Counted from the first letter of the stretch, positions 18,123-28,059 are shown. The stretch: DNA of 64,000 nucleotides from Zetaproteobacteria bacterium CG06_land_8_20_14_3_00_59_53 (GCA_002779605.1 PEWE01000002.1:62001-126000); one strand, 5' to 3'. Made by a program: numbers and translations. Notes: generated by a model from the letters alone, not told the origin.

Positions 18123-19073
18123 ATGCCGCAAGCCATCAAGCCCTCCTCCCCCATCGACCTTTCCGCATCCTTCGCAGGACTGAGCCTGCAAACACCGCTG
18201 GTGCTGCTCTCTGGCTGTGTCGGCTTCGGCGAGGAATACACCCGTGTCGAGGGCTTCAGCAATGCCGATATTGGCGCTGTGATCCTCAAGGGTACGACCC
18301 TCGAAGCGCGTATGGGCAACGCCCCGCACAGAGTCTATGAGACCCCATCGGGCATGCTCAATGCCATAGGCCTGCAGAATCCGGGAGCGCGCCATGTGAT
18401 CGACAACATCCTGCCGCATCTGCCGCACCATGAAACCCAGTTCTGGGCTAATGCCAACGGCTCGACGCTGGAGGAATATACCGAGGTGGCGAGGCTGTTC
18501 GACGATTCGCCGGTCACTGCCATCGAGATCAATATCTCCTGCCCCAATGTGAAGGCCGGCGGCGTGCATTTCGGAAACAACGCGGAGATGGCAGCGCGTG
18601 TCGTTGCCGCCATGCGCCCGATGACGAAGAAACCCCTGATCACCAAATTATCACCGAACAATGCCGATATCGCGGAGATCGCACGCTGCTGCATCGAAGC
18701 GGGCAGCGACGGCCTGTCGGTCATCAATACGCTGGTCGGCATGGCCGTGGATATCGAATCACGCAAACCTGTCATCGGCAATATCTCCGGCGGCCTGTCA
18801 GGACCGGCCATCAAGCCGGTGGCGCTGTGGAAGATCCACCAGACGCGTGCCGTGGCTGCCAGACACGGCATTCCGATTCTCGGTCAGGGCGGCATCTGCT
18901 CCGCACGCGACGGTATCGAATTCGCCATCGCCGGCTCCGATGCACTGGGCCTCGGCACCGGCCTGTTCTATGACCCCCTCCTGCCGGCAAAGATGCTGCA
19001 GGAACTGCGTGACTATCTGGGCCGGCATGGCTTGGGCTCCTACCGCGAGCTTGTCGGAACGCTTGCCGTATAA
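18123..19073 (+). CDS. pyrD: Dihydroorotate dehydrogenase, class 1B-like catalytic subunit
   Basis: Oxidises dihydroorotate to orotate in pyrimidine synthesis; cytosolic FMN enzyme. 316 residues. Class 1B signatures: LSGCVGFGEEY, NAIGLQNPGARHVIDN, the active-site Cys in EINISCPNVKAGGVHFG, KLSPN, NTLVGMAVDI, and the FMN phosphate site GNISGGLSGPAIKP with GQGGICSARD. Class 1B enzymes normally pair with the iron-sulfur/FAD subunit PyrK, and no pyrK is visible within this window. Class 2 PyrD, usual in proteobacteria, would have an N-terminal membrane helix and Ser as base, neither seen here. Confidence 0.9.
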   Translation: MPQAIKPSSPIDLSASFAGLSLQTPLVLLSGCVGFGEEYTRVEGFSNADIGAVILKGTTLEARMGNAPHRVYETPSGMLNAIGLQNPGARHVIDNILPHLPHHETQFWANANGSTLEEYTEVARLFDDSPVTAIEINISCPNVKAGGVHFGNNAEMAARVVAAMRPMTKKPLITKLSPNNADIAEIARCCIEAGSDGLSVINTLVGMAVDIESRKPVIGNISGGLSGPAIKPVALWKIHQTRAVAARHGIPILGQGGICSARDGIEFAIAGSDALGLGTGLFYDPLLPAKMLQELRDYLGRHGLGSYRELVGTLAV

Positions 19074-19077
19074 AGCC

Positions 19078-19839
19078 ATGCTCAGGGTGTCAGCAGTATT
19101 CATTCTGCTGCTGCCGCTCTTTTTCACCCCTGTATCCACATATGGCGGCACCCTGTCCATCGTGTCGCAAAGCCGCTGGGTCGAAGTCGGTCGTGTTCTC
19201 GATGGTGATACCTTCGTCGGCAACATGGGCGAGCACATCCGCCTGCTCGGCATCAACACCCCTGAAATTGCCCATGAGGCCTCGCCTGCTCAACCGATGG
19301 GCGACGAAGCAACACAGGCACTCACCAAGCTGATCGCGGGAAAAAGTGTGCGTTTGGATTTCGATAAGCAGCGCAAGGATGACTATGGCCGCACGCTGGC
19401 ACAGCTCTATCTGCGTGACGGCACATGGGTGAACGGGGAGATGGTTCGCCTCGGCATGGCCCATGTGTACACCTTCACGCCCAACCTGCGCTGGGCAGCC
19501 CCGCTCACCCTGCTTGAAGCCGGAGCCCGGCAGCGCCAGACCGGCATCTGGAGCACAGAGCGTTTTTCCATGCTTGACGCCGACGATGTGGCATCAGGGA
19601 ATCTCGGCCAGTTCAGGGTTGTCCAGGGCCGGGTCGGTGAGATTGCGCGTGACGGATTCTCCTTCCGGATGGGGCACCTGAAGGTCAGCATCCCGCGGAA
19701 GTACCGCCGCTACTTCGGCCATTCCCGCGTGGCCCACAAAGGCGATAGGGTTGTGATTCATGGCGTGGTAAGAGCATCATCATCCGGTCTGTATATAGCC
19801 TTGCATAGCCCGTCCGATGTGGAGAAAATAGCGCCATGA
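19078..19839 (+). CDS. Secreted thermonuclease-fold (SNase) protein
   Basis: 253 residues from ATG 19078, five bases after the pyrD stop; the same frame runs upstream inside pyrD but that part is not protein-like. An N-terminal signal sequence (LRVSAVFILLLPLFFTPVSTYG) indicates export. The SNase domain follows: VGRVLDGDTFVGNMGEHIRLLGINTPE, with the catalytic Arg/Asp region, then KDDYGRTLAQLYLRDGTWVNGEMVRLGMA. A C-terminal segment of about 85 residues looks like an OB-fold extension (GQFRVVQGRVGEIARDGFSF). Probably a periplasmic nuclease, overlapping the M48 protease start by four bases. Confidence 0.82.
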   Translation: MLRVSAVFILLLPLFFTPVSTYGGTLSIVSQSRWVEVGRVLDGDTFVGNMGEHIRLLGINTPEIAHEASPAQPMGDEATQALTKLIAGKSVRLDFDKQRKDDYGRTLAQLYLRDGTWVNGEMVRLGMAHVYTFTPNLRWAAPLTLLEAGARQRQTGIWSTERFSMLDADDVASGNLGQFRVVQGRVGEIARDGFSFRMGHLKVSIPRKYRRYFGHSRVAHKGDRVVIHGVVRASSSGLYIALHSPSDVEKIAP

Positions 19840-21332
19840 CATTCCGCCCCTCTGTTTCCATCATTCATTCATCGCGGCACATGCTGATGCTGTGCCTTGT
19901 TGCCGCCCTGCTTGCCGCATGCGCAGCCAATCCGGCCAGCAAGAAACAGGACTTTGTGCTGATGAGCGAGCAGCAGGAGCTGAATCTCGGCCAGAAGGCC
20001 GCCGCTCAGGTCGCCTCCCAGATGACGCTGATGCCCGAGAACGACCCGCTGGTCAAATACGTCAACAAGGTCGGCCAGCGTGTGGCTGCCGTATCCGACC
20101 GGCCGGAACTGTTTTACCGCTTCCATGTGGTTGACGACACCACCATCAACGCATTTGCCCTGCCCGGTGGCTATATCTACATCTACCGCGGTCTGCTCAT
20201 CCACATGAACAGCGAGGCGGAGCTGGCCGCAGTGCTGGCGCATGAAGTCGGGCATGTCACGGCTCGCCATGCTGTGCAACGTTATACGCAGGCCCAGCTT
20301 TATCAGGTCGGTGCGATGGTCACCTCGATCTTCGTGCCCGTCCCGCAGGTTGCAGGCCAGCTTTCCGATCTGATCGCCAATGCAGTGATCTCCGGATACG
20401 GACGGCAGGCCGAATTGCAGTCGGATGAATTGTCGATCCGCTATATTGCCAAAGCCGGCTATGATGTGGAGGCGACCAAGAGCATTCTCGAGACCCTGAA
20501 ACGACTGGACGATCTGGACAGCAAAATCAAGGAAGACACCACCGGCAAGCGCCCTGAAAAATATCATGGCGCTTTTGCCAGCCATCCCGAAACCAAAAAG
20601 CGCATCGACGAAGCTATCCTGAAGTCCGAGCATACATCCACAACCGGGCTTGGAGAGATCGGACATAACACGATGCTCGCGGCACTCGAAGGTTATCCCT
20701 ACGGAGAAAGCCCGGAACAGGGAGCGATGGTCGGTCGCCGATTCATCCATCCTGATCTGGGCATCCAGCTCACATTCCCCGAAGAATGGGTGGTCACCAA
20801 CAGCCCGCAGGCCTTAACTGCCGTCAAACGTCAGCAGAAGGCCTATTTCACCCTGTTGCCGAAGGAGTTGAACAAGCGACAGAACGGCGAGGAACTGTTG
20901 CGCGAGATGGCAGGAAGTCGCGCCACGCTCAGCAATATTCAAAGCAGCAGCCGCGACGGTTTCGAGGTCACTCAGGCAGAGATCGACACCTCGCTCAAGA
21001 ATGTCGGCTCCGCCCACCTGCTGGCCACGATTTTCATGCGCGGGCCCAAGGCCTACCTGTTATCAAGCTGGAGCAAACGCAAAGAGTTCGACCAGTTCCG
21101 TGATGATTTCAAGGCCATCGCCGAATCCTTCCACAGCTACGATCCCAACAAGGATGGAGATGTCCCGCGCATCGCTCTGTACACTTGGGCCAATGGTGAC
21201 AGGTGGAGCAAGCTTGCAAGCAGCAGCAAGGACATCCTTGGCGCGTTCACTGCCGACAAACTGGCAGCCCTGAACGGGATGGGACCGCAGCAGAGTCCCG
21301 CCGCCGGCACCATCATCAAGATTGCGAAGTAA
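19836..21332 (+). CDS. M48-family metalloprotease lipoprotein (BepA/LoiP-like)
   Basis: 498 residues. N-terminal signal ending in the lipobox LLAAC, so the protein is likely lipid-anchored in the periplasm. The peptidase domain has NAFALPGGYIYIYRGLL, the zinc motif HEVGH at VLAHEVGHVTARHAVQRY and the downstream third ligand Glu region ELQSDELSIRYIAKAGYD. After HGAFASHPETKKRIDEA comes an extra C-terminal domain of about 220 residues (GRRFIHPDLGIQLTFPEEWVV onward) of the kind found in M48 proteins of this architecture. BepA-type relatives take part in outer-membrane protein quality control. Coupled to the SNase gene through an ATGA overlap. Confidence 0.88.
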   Translation: MTFRPSVSIIHSSRHMLMLCLVAALLAACAANPASKKQDFVLMSEQQELNLGQKAAAQVASQMTLMPENDPLVKYVNKVGQRVAAVSDRPELFYRFHVVDDTTINAFALPGGYIYIYRGLLIHMNSEAELAAVLAHEVGHVTARHAVQRYTQAQLYQVGAMVTSIFVPVPQVAGQLSDLIANAVISGYGRQAELQSDELSIRYIAKAGYDVEATKSILETLKRLDDLDSKIKEDTTGKRPEKYHGAFASHPETKKRIDEAILKSEHTSTTGLGEIGHNTMLAALEGYPYGESPEQGAMVGRRFIHPDLGIQLTFPEEWVVTNSPQALTAVKRQQKAYFTLLPKELNKRQNGEELLREMAGSRATLSNIQSSSRDGFEVTQAEIDTSLKNVGSAHLLATIFMRGPKAYLLSSWSKRKEFDQFRDDFKAIAESFHSYDPNKDGDVPRIALYTWANGDRWSKLASSSKDILGAFTADKLAALNGMGPQQSPAAGTIIKIAK

Positions 21333-21344
21333 GGGCTGACCCTG

Positions 21345-22400
21345 ATGTCCCGCACCCTTGCGGTTTACATCAGCGGTCACGGTTACGGACATCTGGCGCA
21401 GATCGCCCCTGTCCTGAACAGCTTGCACGGCCTTTGTCCGGATATCCGTTTTGTGTTGCGCACAGCCCTTCCCTACAGGCTGCTGTCCTCACGTATCCGG
21501 GCCCCTTTCAGTGTGCTGGACGGTCCGGTGGACGTCGGCGTGATCCAGAACAGTGCCATCAGCGAGGATATTCACGCCACGATTGCTGCTGCCCAACGCT
21601 TTTATGATGATTTTCCGGCACGCATCAGGCGCGAGACAGCGTTGATCGGGGCACATTCGCCCGAGGCCGTTCTTTCCGGTATCTCACCGCTGGCTTTTCC
21701 GGTGGCCGATCAACTCGGAATCCCTTCCATCGCCGTTGCAAGTCTCGACTGGTTTGATATCTACCGGGATTTTCTGGATGCCGACGACCCGCTTTTGCTC
21801 ACCCTGCAACAGTCGCATGAGAGCTGTGACCTGCTGATTAAGCCGCCTCTGAGTATGCCGATGAAGAGCTTCCCCCGGCAACAGCAAGTGGCCTTGATCG
21901 TCGATGACGAGTTACCCTTACCTACACGCCCGACGGTCAGGACACATACCGCGCTGATCATGTTCGGCGGAGCCGGCGATCCGCCTTTCGACATCATGGG
22001 GCTCGGAACTATTGCGGGATGGCAATTCCTGTGCCTGAACCCACTGCCTTCGGTGACCCCGGCAAACGTACGTCAGGTAAATGCGGGACAAAGCGGTACA
22101 ACGGCACTGATGACGGCCTGTGATCTGGTCATCACCAAGCCGGGATATGGCACACTGGCCGAATGCTGGCTGACCGGCACCCCCCTAGCCTACCTGCCGC
22201 GCGAAAACTTCGCCGAATATCCGTATCTGGATGACTGGTTGCAGACCCATGCCCCCTCGGCACGCATGCAGATGGATGATTTCATCAGTGGAAACTGGTT
22301 GTCCGCCATGCATGAGGCGCTGGGTTGTGCGCGACGGTATCCCGATATCCCGGGCAGCGGAGCACTGCAAGCAGCCGAGATCATTGAGGGAATGATCTAA
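21345..22400 (+). CDS. GT-B-like glycosyltransferase-family protein
   Basis: 351 residues. The N-terminal YISGHGYGHLAQIAPVL is the glycine-rich loop found in MurG-like GT-B proteins and in the N-terminal domain of L-arabinokinase-like proteins. The C-terminal half has LIMFGGAGDPPFD, CDLVITKPGYGTLAECWLTGTPL (the nucleotide-sugar-binding signature of the MurG/UgtP superfamily) and AYLPRENFAEYPYLDDWL. No signal peptide. Acceptor and donor cannot be told from sequence. Twelve bases after the M48 gene, same strand, convergent with the radical SAM gene. Confidence 0.72.
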   Translation: MSRTLAVYISGHGYGHLAQIAPVLNSLHGLCPDIRFVLRTALPYRLLSSRIRAPFSVLDGPVDVGVIQNSAISEDIHATIAAAQRFYDDFPARIRRETALIGAHSPEAVLSGISPLAFPVADQLGIPSIAVASLDWFDIYRDFLDADDPLLLTLQQSHESCDLLIKPPLSMPMKSFPRQQQVALIVDDELPLPTRPTVRTHTALIMFGGAGDPPFDIMGLGTIAGWQFLCLNPLPSVTPANVRQVNAGQSGTTALMTACDLVITKPGYGTLAECWLTGTPLAYLPRENFAEYPYLDDWLQTHAPSARMQMDDFISGNWLSAMHEALGCARRYPDIPGSGALQAAEIIEGMI

Positions 22401-22407
22401 ACAACGT

Positions 22408-23283
22408 TTACGGACTTAATTTCACCAGCAAGCCTGTATCGCTTTGAATACGTCCGGCCACAGCCTGCATGCTGGATTCGGATAGCTTCGAGACATGCAC
22501 GGATTCGGCCTGCAGTGAGGGTCTGGCCAGACCGTACAGCAGAATCCCTTGCAACCGGACTCCTTGCAGCAAGGCCTTGTTCAGAAAAGCCGAATAAGCC
22601 GCGATATCGACCTCCGCCGGCTCAACACCATCCCAGGCGAACAGACAGGTCTGGATCCAGGTCGGGCAATGCATGGCAGCGGCCTGAAGCTGCTGCATCT
22701 GTCGCGCGACGCTCAGGCTGACGCCGTTGATGAGTTGGATGGCTGCATCCGTACCCGCATCCAGTTTGAACCAGACCCGCCCGCGATGCTTCGACATCAG
22801 ATCAAGACCGCGCAGCACCTCGGGACGATGCACATATGATCCGTTGGTGATCAGCACGATCTGGATACGGTCCAGCAGTCCTGCCTTACGCAATCGTGCA
22901 ACGATACATGCAACAACCTGGTCGAACTGCCGACTGGAGGTCGGCTCACCATTGCCGGAAATCGCCACATCCACGATCCTTCTGCAGCCTTCAGGCACAT
23001 GCTCCTGCATGTAATTCCCATGAATTATTACATCAAGGAGTGATTCCAACTCTTCGGATAATAATGGAATATCAATTTCTGGCGCGCTTCCGCGGGCAAG
23101 CCCGGGAACCTGACAATAGGCGCAATGCCAATTGCAGGCATTGTTCGGATTCAGATTGATGCCGATCGACACACCTCCGGCACGTCTCGATACCACGGGA
23201 TAGACATAGGTCATCCCGGTCGCATCACGGTCATGATTGGCGATGCTCAGTATGCCCTTCCCTGATGGATTGCTCTCTGTCAT
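22408..23283 (-). CDS. Radical SAM protein
   Basis: 291 residues from ATG 23283 (MTESNPSGKG); the longer open frame upstream has no conserved features. The [4Fe-4S] motif CX3CX2C is in NPNNACNWHCAYCQVPGL. Further radical-SAM marks are ISGNGEPTSSRQFDQVV (the GGE-like SAM motif) and IVLITNGSYVHRPEVLRGLD. It resembles the COG0731-like group of tRNA-wyosine-related radical SAM proteins in core motifs, but its substrate is unknown. Divergent from mfd with 47 bp between. Confidence 0.8.
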   Translation of the reverse strand: MTESNPSGKGILSIANHDRDATGMTYVYPVVSRRAGGVSIGINLNPNNACNWHCAYCQVPGLARGSAPEIDIPLLSEELESLLDVIIHGNYMQEHVPEGCRRIVDVAISGNGEPTSSRQFDQVVACIVARLRKAGLLDRIQIVLITNGSYVHRPEVLRGLDLMSKHRGRVWFKLDAGTDAAIQLINGVSLSVARQMQQLQAAAMHCPTWIQTCLFAWDGVEPAEVDIAAYSAFLNKALLQGVRLQGILLYGLARPSLQAESVHVSKLSESSMQAVAGRIQSDTGLLVKLSP

Positions 23284-23330
23284 GCCGCCAAGCCTAGCAC
23301 GAGGATAATGCGCAGACAGAGGGATTGCGT

Positions 23331-26300
23331 ATGGCTGAGAAAAGTCCTTTACGGCATGATTCGCCGCGCATGCAGAACCCGATGTCATCCCGCCCTCCCG
23401 GGCTCGCCTTTCAACTGGCTGCACTTGCCCGCAGCGGCGGACTGCATGTCTATATCTGCGAGGATCTGCGCAGCTACCGCACCCTTTCCGAGGAACTGGC
23501 TTTCTTTTTGCAGGATAAGCCGGACCTGTTGTGGCGCTTCCCTGCATGGGAGGTGCTGCCATACGATCGGGTCAGCCCGCACCACGCCATCGTCGGCGAG
23601 CGCTTTTCCGCCCTCGCCCGCCTGCTGCGCGAGCCCGAACCGCACGGCATCCTGCTCACCGCCCTGCCCGCCTGGTTGCAGCGCATCGCGCCTCCCGCCT
23701 TGGTGGCGGCCCATGTCTGGCAACTGAAAACCGGGGATACACTGGATATCACTGTGCTCAAGGAGCGTCTTTCGCTGGCCGGCATGCGGAGCACCGAACG
23801 CGTGCTTGATCGCGGCGAGTTTGCTGCGAGAGGCGGCATCCTCGACATCTGGCCGGCCACCGAGGATCAGCCGCTGCGGCTGGATATGTTCGGCGATACC
23901 GTCGATTCCATCCGTCGCTTCGATGTGGAAACCCAGCGCTCTGCAGAAACCCTGGATCAGTTCATTTCCGTACCGGTACGCGAGGTGATCCTCGATGAGG
24001 CCGGCAAACAGACCTTTGCCGCCGCCTTCCGGGCGCGCTTTCCGCATCTGCGCAAGCATCCGATGCTCACCTCCGCCGAAGCCGGCAGGCCGCATCCGGG
24101 TATCGAGTCCCTGTTGCCGCTAGCCTACGAAAGCACCGCCCGACTGAAGGATTACCTGCCGGAAGGAACGCCCGCGATTGCCGCCGAAGATATCGATTCA
24201 TCCCGTCTGACCTTTGCCGCACAGGTGCGCAACCAGTTCGATATGGTGCGCACCGGCAATGAACCGCTGATCAGCCCGCAGGAGCTATACGCAGTCGAAA
24301 CCCCGCTCCGCTCAGCTGCCGTTCCTGCTTGCAAAGTCATTTCCATGCCGCCATCACTGGCCGATTTCCAGTCGGAACGCCAGCCCCTGCATGCCATGCA
24401 GCAGGCCCTTGCAGAGCGACTGAACAATGGCTGGCGCCTGCTGCTGGTAGCGCATGGCCCCGGCCAGCAGGAACGCATGCTGGAGGCATGCAGCGCTCTT
24501 CCGGGCGCAGAGAAAGCCGATACTTGCCGTGGCCTGTTCGATATTCCAGCCAGGGGTATTGCCGCCTGTCTCGGATTCATCGATCAGGGTATGTTGCTGG
24601 AGAAGGAAAAGATCGCCCTGCTCACCGGCCGGGAATTGCTCGGGCAACGCCTGCCACGCAAACGCGGCCGCGGTGCATCGCTGATCCGTGCAGATGTGTT
24701 CTCATCCCTGCAGGAACTGGCCATCGGCGATGCCGTGGTGCACGAGGATCATGGTGTAGGCCGCTACAAGGGTCTGGTCAGCCTGCCCTCAGGCGATTTG
24801 CACGCCGACTTCCTGCATATCGAATACGATGGAGAGGCCAGCATCTATGTACCGGTCGAGGATCTCGACCGTCTGCATCGCTATACCGGTGAAGATAATC
24901 CGCAGCTCAACAAACTCGGCTCGGATAAATGGAAGCGCACCCGCCAGCGTGTTGAGCGCGACCTGCTGGCCATGGCGCATGAACTGATCGACACGGAAGC
25001 CGCACGCAAAAAGGTGCGCCGCCCCCCTGCTCTGCTCAAAGGCGAAGCGGCAGGCGATTACGATGAGTTTGCAGCCCGGTTCCCGTTCGAGGAAACCGAC
25101 GATCAGGTGGATGCCATCGATGCCATCCTGCGCGATCTGGCGGCCGATACGCCGATGGATCGCGTGGTGTGCGGCGATGTCGGCTTCGGTAAAACCGAGG
25201 TCGCTATGCGCGCCGCATTCACCGTGGCGCGCTGCGGGCGGCAGGTCGCCGTGCTGGCACCGACCACTGTGCTGGCCAATCAGCACTTTGCGAATTTCGT
25301 CGAGCGCTTCTCGGGCACGGGCTTCGGCATCGAGATGATGACGCGATTGCAGGGCAAAGGGGAAACCGAGCGCATCACCCGCGAATTGAAGAATGGCAAG
25401 ACGCGCATCATCGTCGGCACGCATAAACTGCTTTCGGAAACCTTCGAGTTCGCCGATCTCGGTCTGGTGATCGTCGATGAGGAACAGCGCTTCGGCGTGA
25501 AGCACAAGGAAAAGCTCAAATCGCTGCATGCCGATTGCGATCTGCTCACCCTCACCGCCACCCCCATCCCACGCACCCTGCACCAGACCCTGTCCGGTCT
25601 GCGCAGCGTATCGATCATCAGCACACCACCCGCCGAGCGCGAACCGATCCGCACCATGGTGACCAGCTTCGATCCGCATCTGGCCAACGAGGCCATCCGC
25701 CGCGAGATGTATCGCGGCGGGCAGGTGTATTACCTGCACAACCATGTGAAGAGCATCGAGCGCATCACAGCCCGCCTGCGCGATGAAATTCCGGAGGCCG
25801 AAATCGGTATCGCGCATGGCCAGATGAGCCCTGCGGAACTGGACCGGCAGATGATGCATTTCTACGAAGGGCGACTGCATGTGCTGGTGTGCACAACCAT
25901 CATCGAATCGGGCCTTGATGTGCCCAATGCCAACACCCTGATCGTCGAGCGCGCCGATATGCTGGGCCTGGCGCAGCTGCACCAGATCCGTGGCCGCGTG
26001 GGCCGCAGTCATCATCAGGCCTATGCCTACCTGTTCACCCCCGATGCCCGTGCCATGACCCCTGATGCCCGCGAAAGGCTGCAGGCCATCGCCCAGCACA
26101 CGGAGTTGGGCGCAGGCTTCATGCTGGCCCGCCACGACATGGAGATCCGCGGCGCGGGCAACCTGCTCGGCGAGCAGCAGTCCGGCCAGATCGAAGCCAT
26201 CGGGCTTGACCTGTATCTCGATATGCTGGCGCGCGCCGTGGCCGAATCGCGCGGCACCCCGACGAAACCGAAATCGCGTGTGGAGACGCGCCTCTCCGCC

Positions 26301-26714
26301 AACACCACGCTGCCGCCGGAATACATCCCGCAGATCGGGGAGCGTTTGAGCATCTACCGTCGCATCGCCCAGATCGCCTCGGACGAACAGGCCTCCATGT
26401 TGTTCGAGGAGCTTACCGACCGCTTCGGCAAGCTGCCGGATGCCGCGCGTCTGGCCCTGGAAGCTGCACGCCTGCGCTGGCGTGCTGCGAACTTGTGTCT
26501 GAGCCGACTGGATATGTCAGCCAGCGGCGTCCGTTTCAACTTCACCGCCACATCCCCCATCGATCCCGGCAAGCTGTTGATGCGCGTGCAGCGCGAACCC
26601 AAACGCTTCCGCCTCACGCCCGACGGCAACCTGACCCTGCTGAAGAGCTGGAACAGCGAACGCGAGGGCCTAAAGCTCGCCTGCGATTTCCTCGACGAGT
26701 TGCTGAATCCATAA
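23331..26714 (+). CDS. mfd: Transcription-repair coupling factor Mfd
   Basis: Removes RNA polymerase stalled at lesions and recruits UvrA. ATG 23331 has AGAGGG seven bases upstream; TTG 23325 is in frame. 1127 residues. UvrB-homology N-terminus with WEVLPYDRVSPHHAIVGER, RNA polymerase interacting domain near GDAVVHEDHGVGRYKGLVSL, RecG-like translocase with Walker A GDVGFGKTEVAMRAAF, DEEQ box VDEEQRFGVKHKEKLK, LTATPIPRTLHQTL, GRVGRSHHQAYAYL, and the C-terminal TRCF domain. uvrA is also in this window at 51465-54353. Confidence 0.97.
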   Translation: MAEKSPLRHDSPRMQNPMSSRPPGLAFQLAALARSGGLHVYICEDLRSYRTLSEELAFFLQDKPDLLWRFPAWEVLPYDRVSPHHAIVGERFSALARLLREPEPHGILLTALPAWLQRIAPPALVAAHVWQLKTGDTLDITVLKERLSLAGMRSTERVLDRGEFAARGGILDIWPATEDQPLRLDMFGDTVDSIRRFDVETQRSAETLDQFISVPVREVILDEAGKQTFAAAFRARFPHLRKHPMLTSAEAGRPHPGIESLLPLAYESTARLKDYLPEGTPAIAAEDIDSSRLTFAAQVRNQFDMVRTGNEPLISPQELYAVETPLRSAAVPACKVISMPPSLADFQSERQPLHAMQQALAERLNNGWRLLLVAHGPGQQERMLEACSALPGAEKADTCRGLFDIPARGIAACLGFIDQGMLLEKEKIALLTGRELLGQRLPRKRGRGASLIRADVFSSLQELAIGDAVVHEDHGVGRYKGLVSLPSGDLHADFLHIEYDGEASIYVPVEDLDRLHRYTGEDNPQLNKLGSDKWKRTRQRVERDLLAMAHELIDTEAARKKVRRPPALLKGEAAGDYDEFAARFPFEETDDQVDAIDAILRDLAADTPMDRVVCGDVGFGKTEVAMRAAFTVARCGRQVAVLAPTTVLANQHFANFVERFSGTGFGIEMMTRLQGKGETERITRELKNGKTRIIVGTHKLLSETFEFADLGLVIVDEEQRFGVKHKEKLKSLHADCDLLTLTATPIPRTLHQTLSGLRSVSIISTPPAEREPIRTMVTSFDPHLANEAIRREMYRGGQVYYLHNHVKSIERITARLRDEIPEAEIGIAHGQMSPAELDRQMMHFYEGRLHVLVCTTIIESGLDVPNANTLIVERADMLGLAQLHQIRGRVGRSHHQAYAYLFTPDARAMTPDARERLQAIAQHTELGAGFMLARHDMEIRGAGNLLGEQQSGQIEAIGLDLYLDMLARAVAESRGTPTKPKSRVETRLSANTTLPPEYIPQIGERLSIYRRIAQIASDEQASMLFEELTDRFGKLPDAARLALEAARLRWRAANLCLSRLDMSASGVRFNFTATSPIDPGKLLMRVQREPKRFRLTPDGNLTLLKSWNSEREGLKLACDFLDELLNP

Positions 26715-26786
26715 GCCCGGCCCTGTGGTTATTTTTTAGCCCCTGTTTTAGCCTTACGGCAGCACCTAACCCAAGGACAAAACTTC

Positions 26787-27875
26787 ATGCTGAGCAATTT
26801 CCTGCTACCTCCATTCTTCGATCTACCTATTGCAATGAAATCACCCGTCATTGCGACACCGGGTGGCGGCAGGCTGCTGGTGTGCAACACGCACGATGCA
26901 TGGCGACTGCGCGAACATTATGGCTGCGCCACACTTTCGGAGATCCAGATGCGCATCAGCATGCAGCAGGGCAAACGACTGGATATCTGGCAGTCGGAGC
27001 TGGAAAGCGCCCATGTGAACGCGCATATTTTCGGCTGTGACGATTACGACACCTTCAAGGAGATCTGCGAATCGCTGATGCTGGAGCGCATCGGCGTGCT
27101 GCATCTGAGCACACAGCCCGGTTATTGCCGCATGCTGCTTTCCGGCGATGTGGATGCACGCACCATGAACGCGAGGCTGCGCCCGCTCTCCGAACGCCTG
27201 AAGGTTGATATTGTCGTTACCTCGCTGAAACCCTCCCCCCGATTATCGGCTCCGGGCCTGTTGCTGATGGACATGGATTCAACCCTGATCCAGTGCGAAT
27301 GTATCGATGAGATTGCGGATTTCATGGGCATCAAGGATCAGGTTGCGGCCATCACCCAACTCTCCATGGAGGGTAAACTGGATTTTGTCGCCTCGTTCAC
27401 CGAACGCGTCAAATTGCTCAAGGGGCTGGATGCATCCGTACTGCAAACCGTGCTGGACGAACGCATCCGACTGACCGACGGTGCCGAAAACCTGATTCGC
27501 GGCCTGCAGGCGCACGGCTGGAAGACCGGTCTGGTATCCGGCGGCTTCACCTTTTACACCGAACATTTCCGCAAAAAGCTAGGGCTGGATTTCGCGCAGG
27601 GCAATGAGCTGGAGATCGTGGACGGCAAACTCACCGGCGGCTTTATCGGCAGCATCGTGGATGCCGAATCCAAACGCCGTGCCCTGCTGAGCAAATCACA
27701 GGAGTGGGACATCCCGCTGCAGCAGACCATCGCCATCGGCGACGGTGCCAACGATCTACCGATGATCGAGACCGCCGGCATGGGCATCGCCTTCCATGCC
27801 AAACCCCGGGTGCGCGAACTCGCCCCCTACTCCCTGTCCCACGGCGGCCTGGACCGCACCCTCGACCTGCTCTGA
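26787..27875 (+). CDS. serB: Phosphoserine phosphatase SerB
   Basis: Last step of serine biosynthesis. 362 residues from ATG 26787 (AAGGA upstream); an internal ATG at 26835 is an alternative. HAD-family motifs: LLMDMDSTLIQCECIDEIAD (nucleophile Asp in DMDST), VSGGFTFYTEHF, Lys in SKRRALL, and GDGANDLPMIETAGMGIAFHAKP. The N-terminal 160 residues form an ACT-like domain found in long SerB proteins. Ends 185 bp before the convergent icd. Confidence 0.94.
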   Translation: MLSNFLLPPFFDLPIAMKSPVIATPGGGRLLVCNTHDAWRLREHYGCATLSEIQMRISMQQGKRLDIWQSELESAHVNAHIFGCDDYDTFKEICESLMLERIGVLHLSTQPGYCRMLLSGDVDARTMNARLRPLSERLKVDIVVTSLKPSPRLSAPGLLLMDMDSTLIQCECIDEIADFMGIKDQVAAITQLSMEGKLDFVASFTERVKLLKGLDASVLQTVLDERIRLTDGAENLIRGLQAHGWKTGLVSGGFTFYTEHFRKKLGLDFAQGNELEIVDGKLTGGFIGSIVDAESKRRALLSKSQEWDIPLQQTIAIGDGANDLPMIETAGMGIAFHAKPRVRELAPYSLSHGGLDRTLDLL

Positions 27876-28006
27876 GAACACGGACCTGCCGCCCGGCATC
27901 TCATGGACGGGACCGGGAACTCACAGTACCGGGAGTTCATCGTGACCATTGCCGGTAGTTCGCCAAATCCCATCTCTGATCTGCGAGTAGCCGACCCCAA
28001 TAAATG

Positions 28007-28040
28007 AAAAAGGCCGCACAGTTTTCACAGTGCGGCCTTT
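28007..28040 (-). terminator. Rho-independent terminator of icd
   Basis: An 11-bp stem (AAAGGCCGCAC at 28009-28019 pairing with 28030-28040) with a 10-base loop, followed by T5 on the minus strand. About 20 bases after the icd stop; the stem could also stop serB transcripts. Confidence 0.8.
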
Positions 28041-28059
28041 GATTTCAGCAACCCTGTGT

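Noticed and set aside
18661-19077. In-frame extension of the SNase gene into pyrD
   Set aside because: The extension is out of frame with pyrD, low-complexity and not SNase-like; a proper start with a signal peptide exists at 19078.
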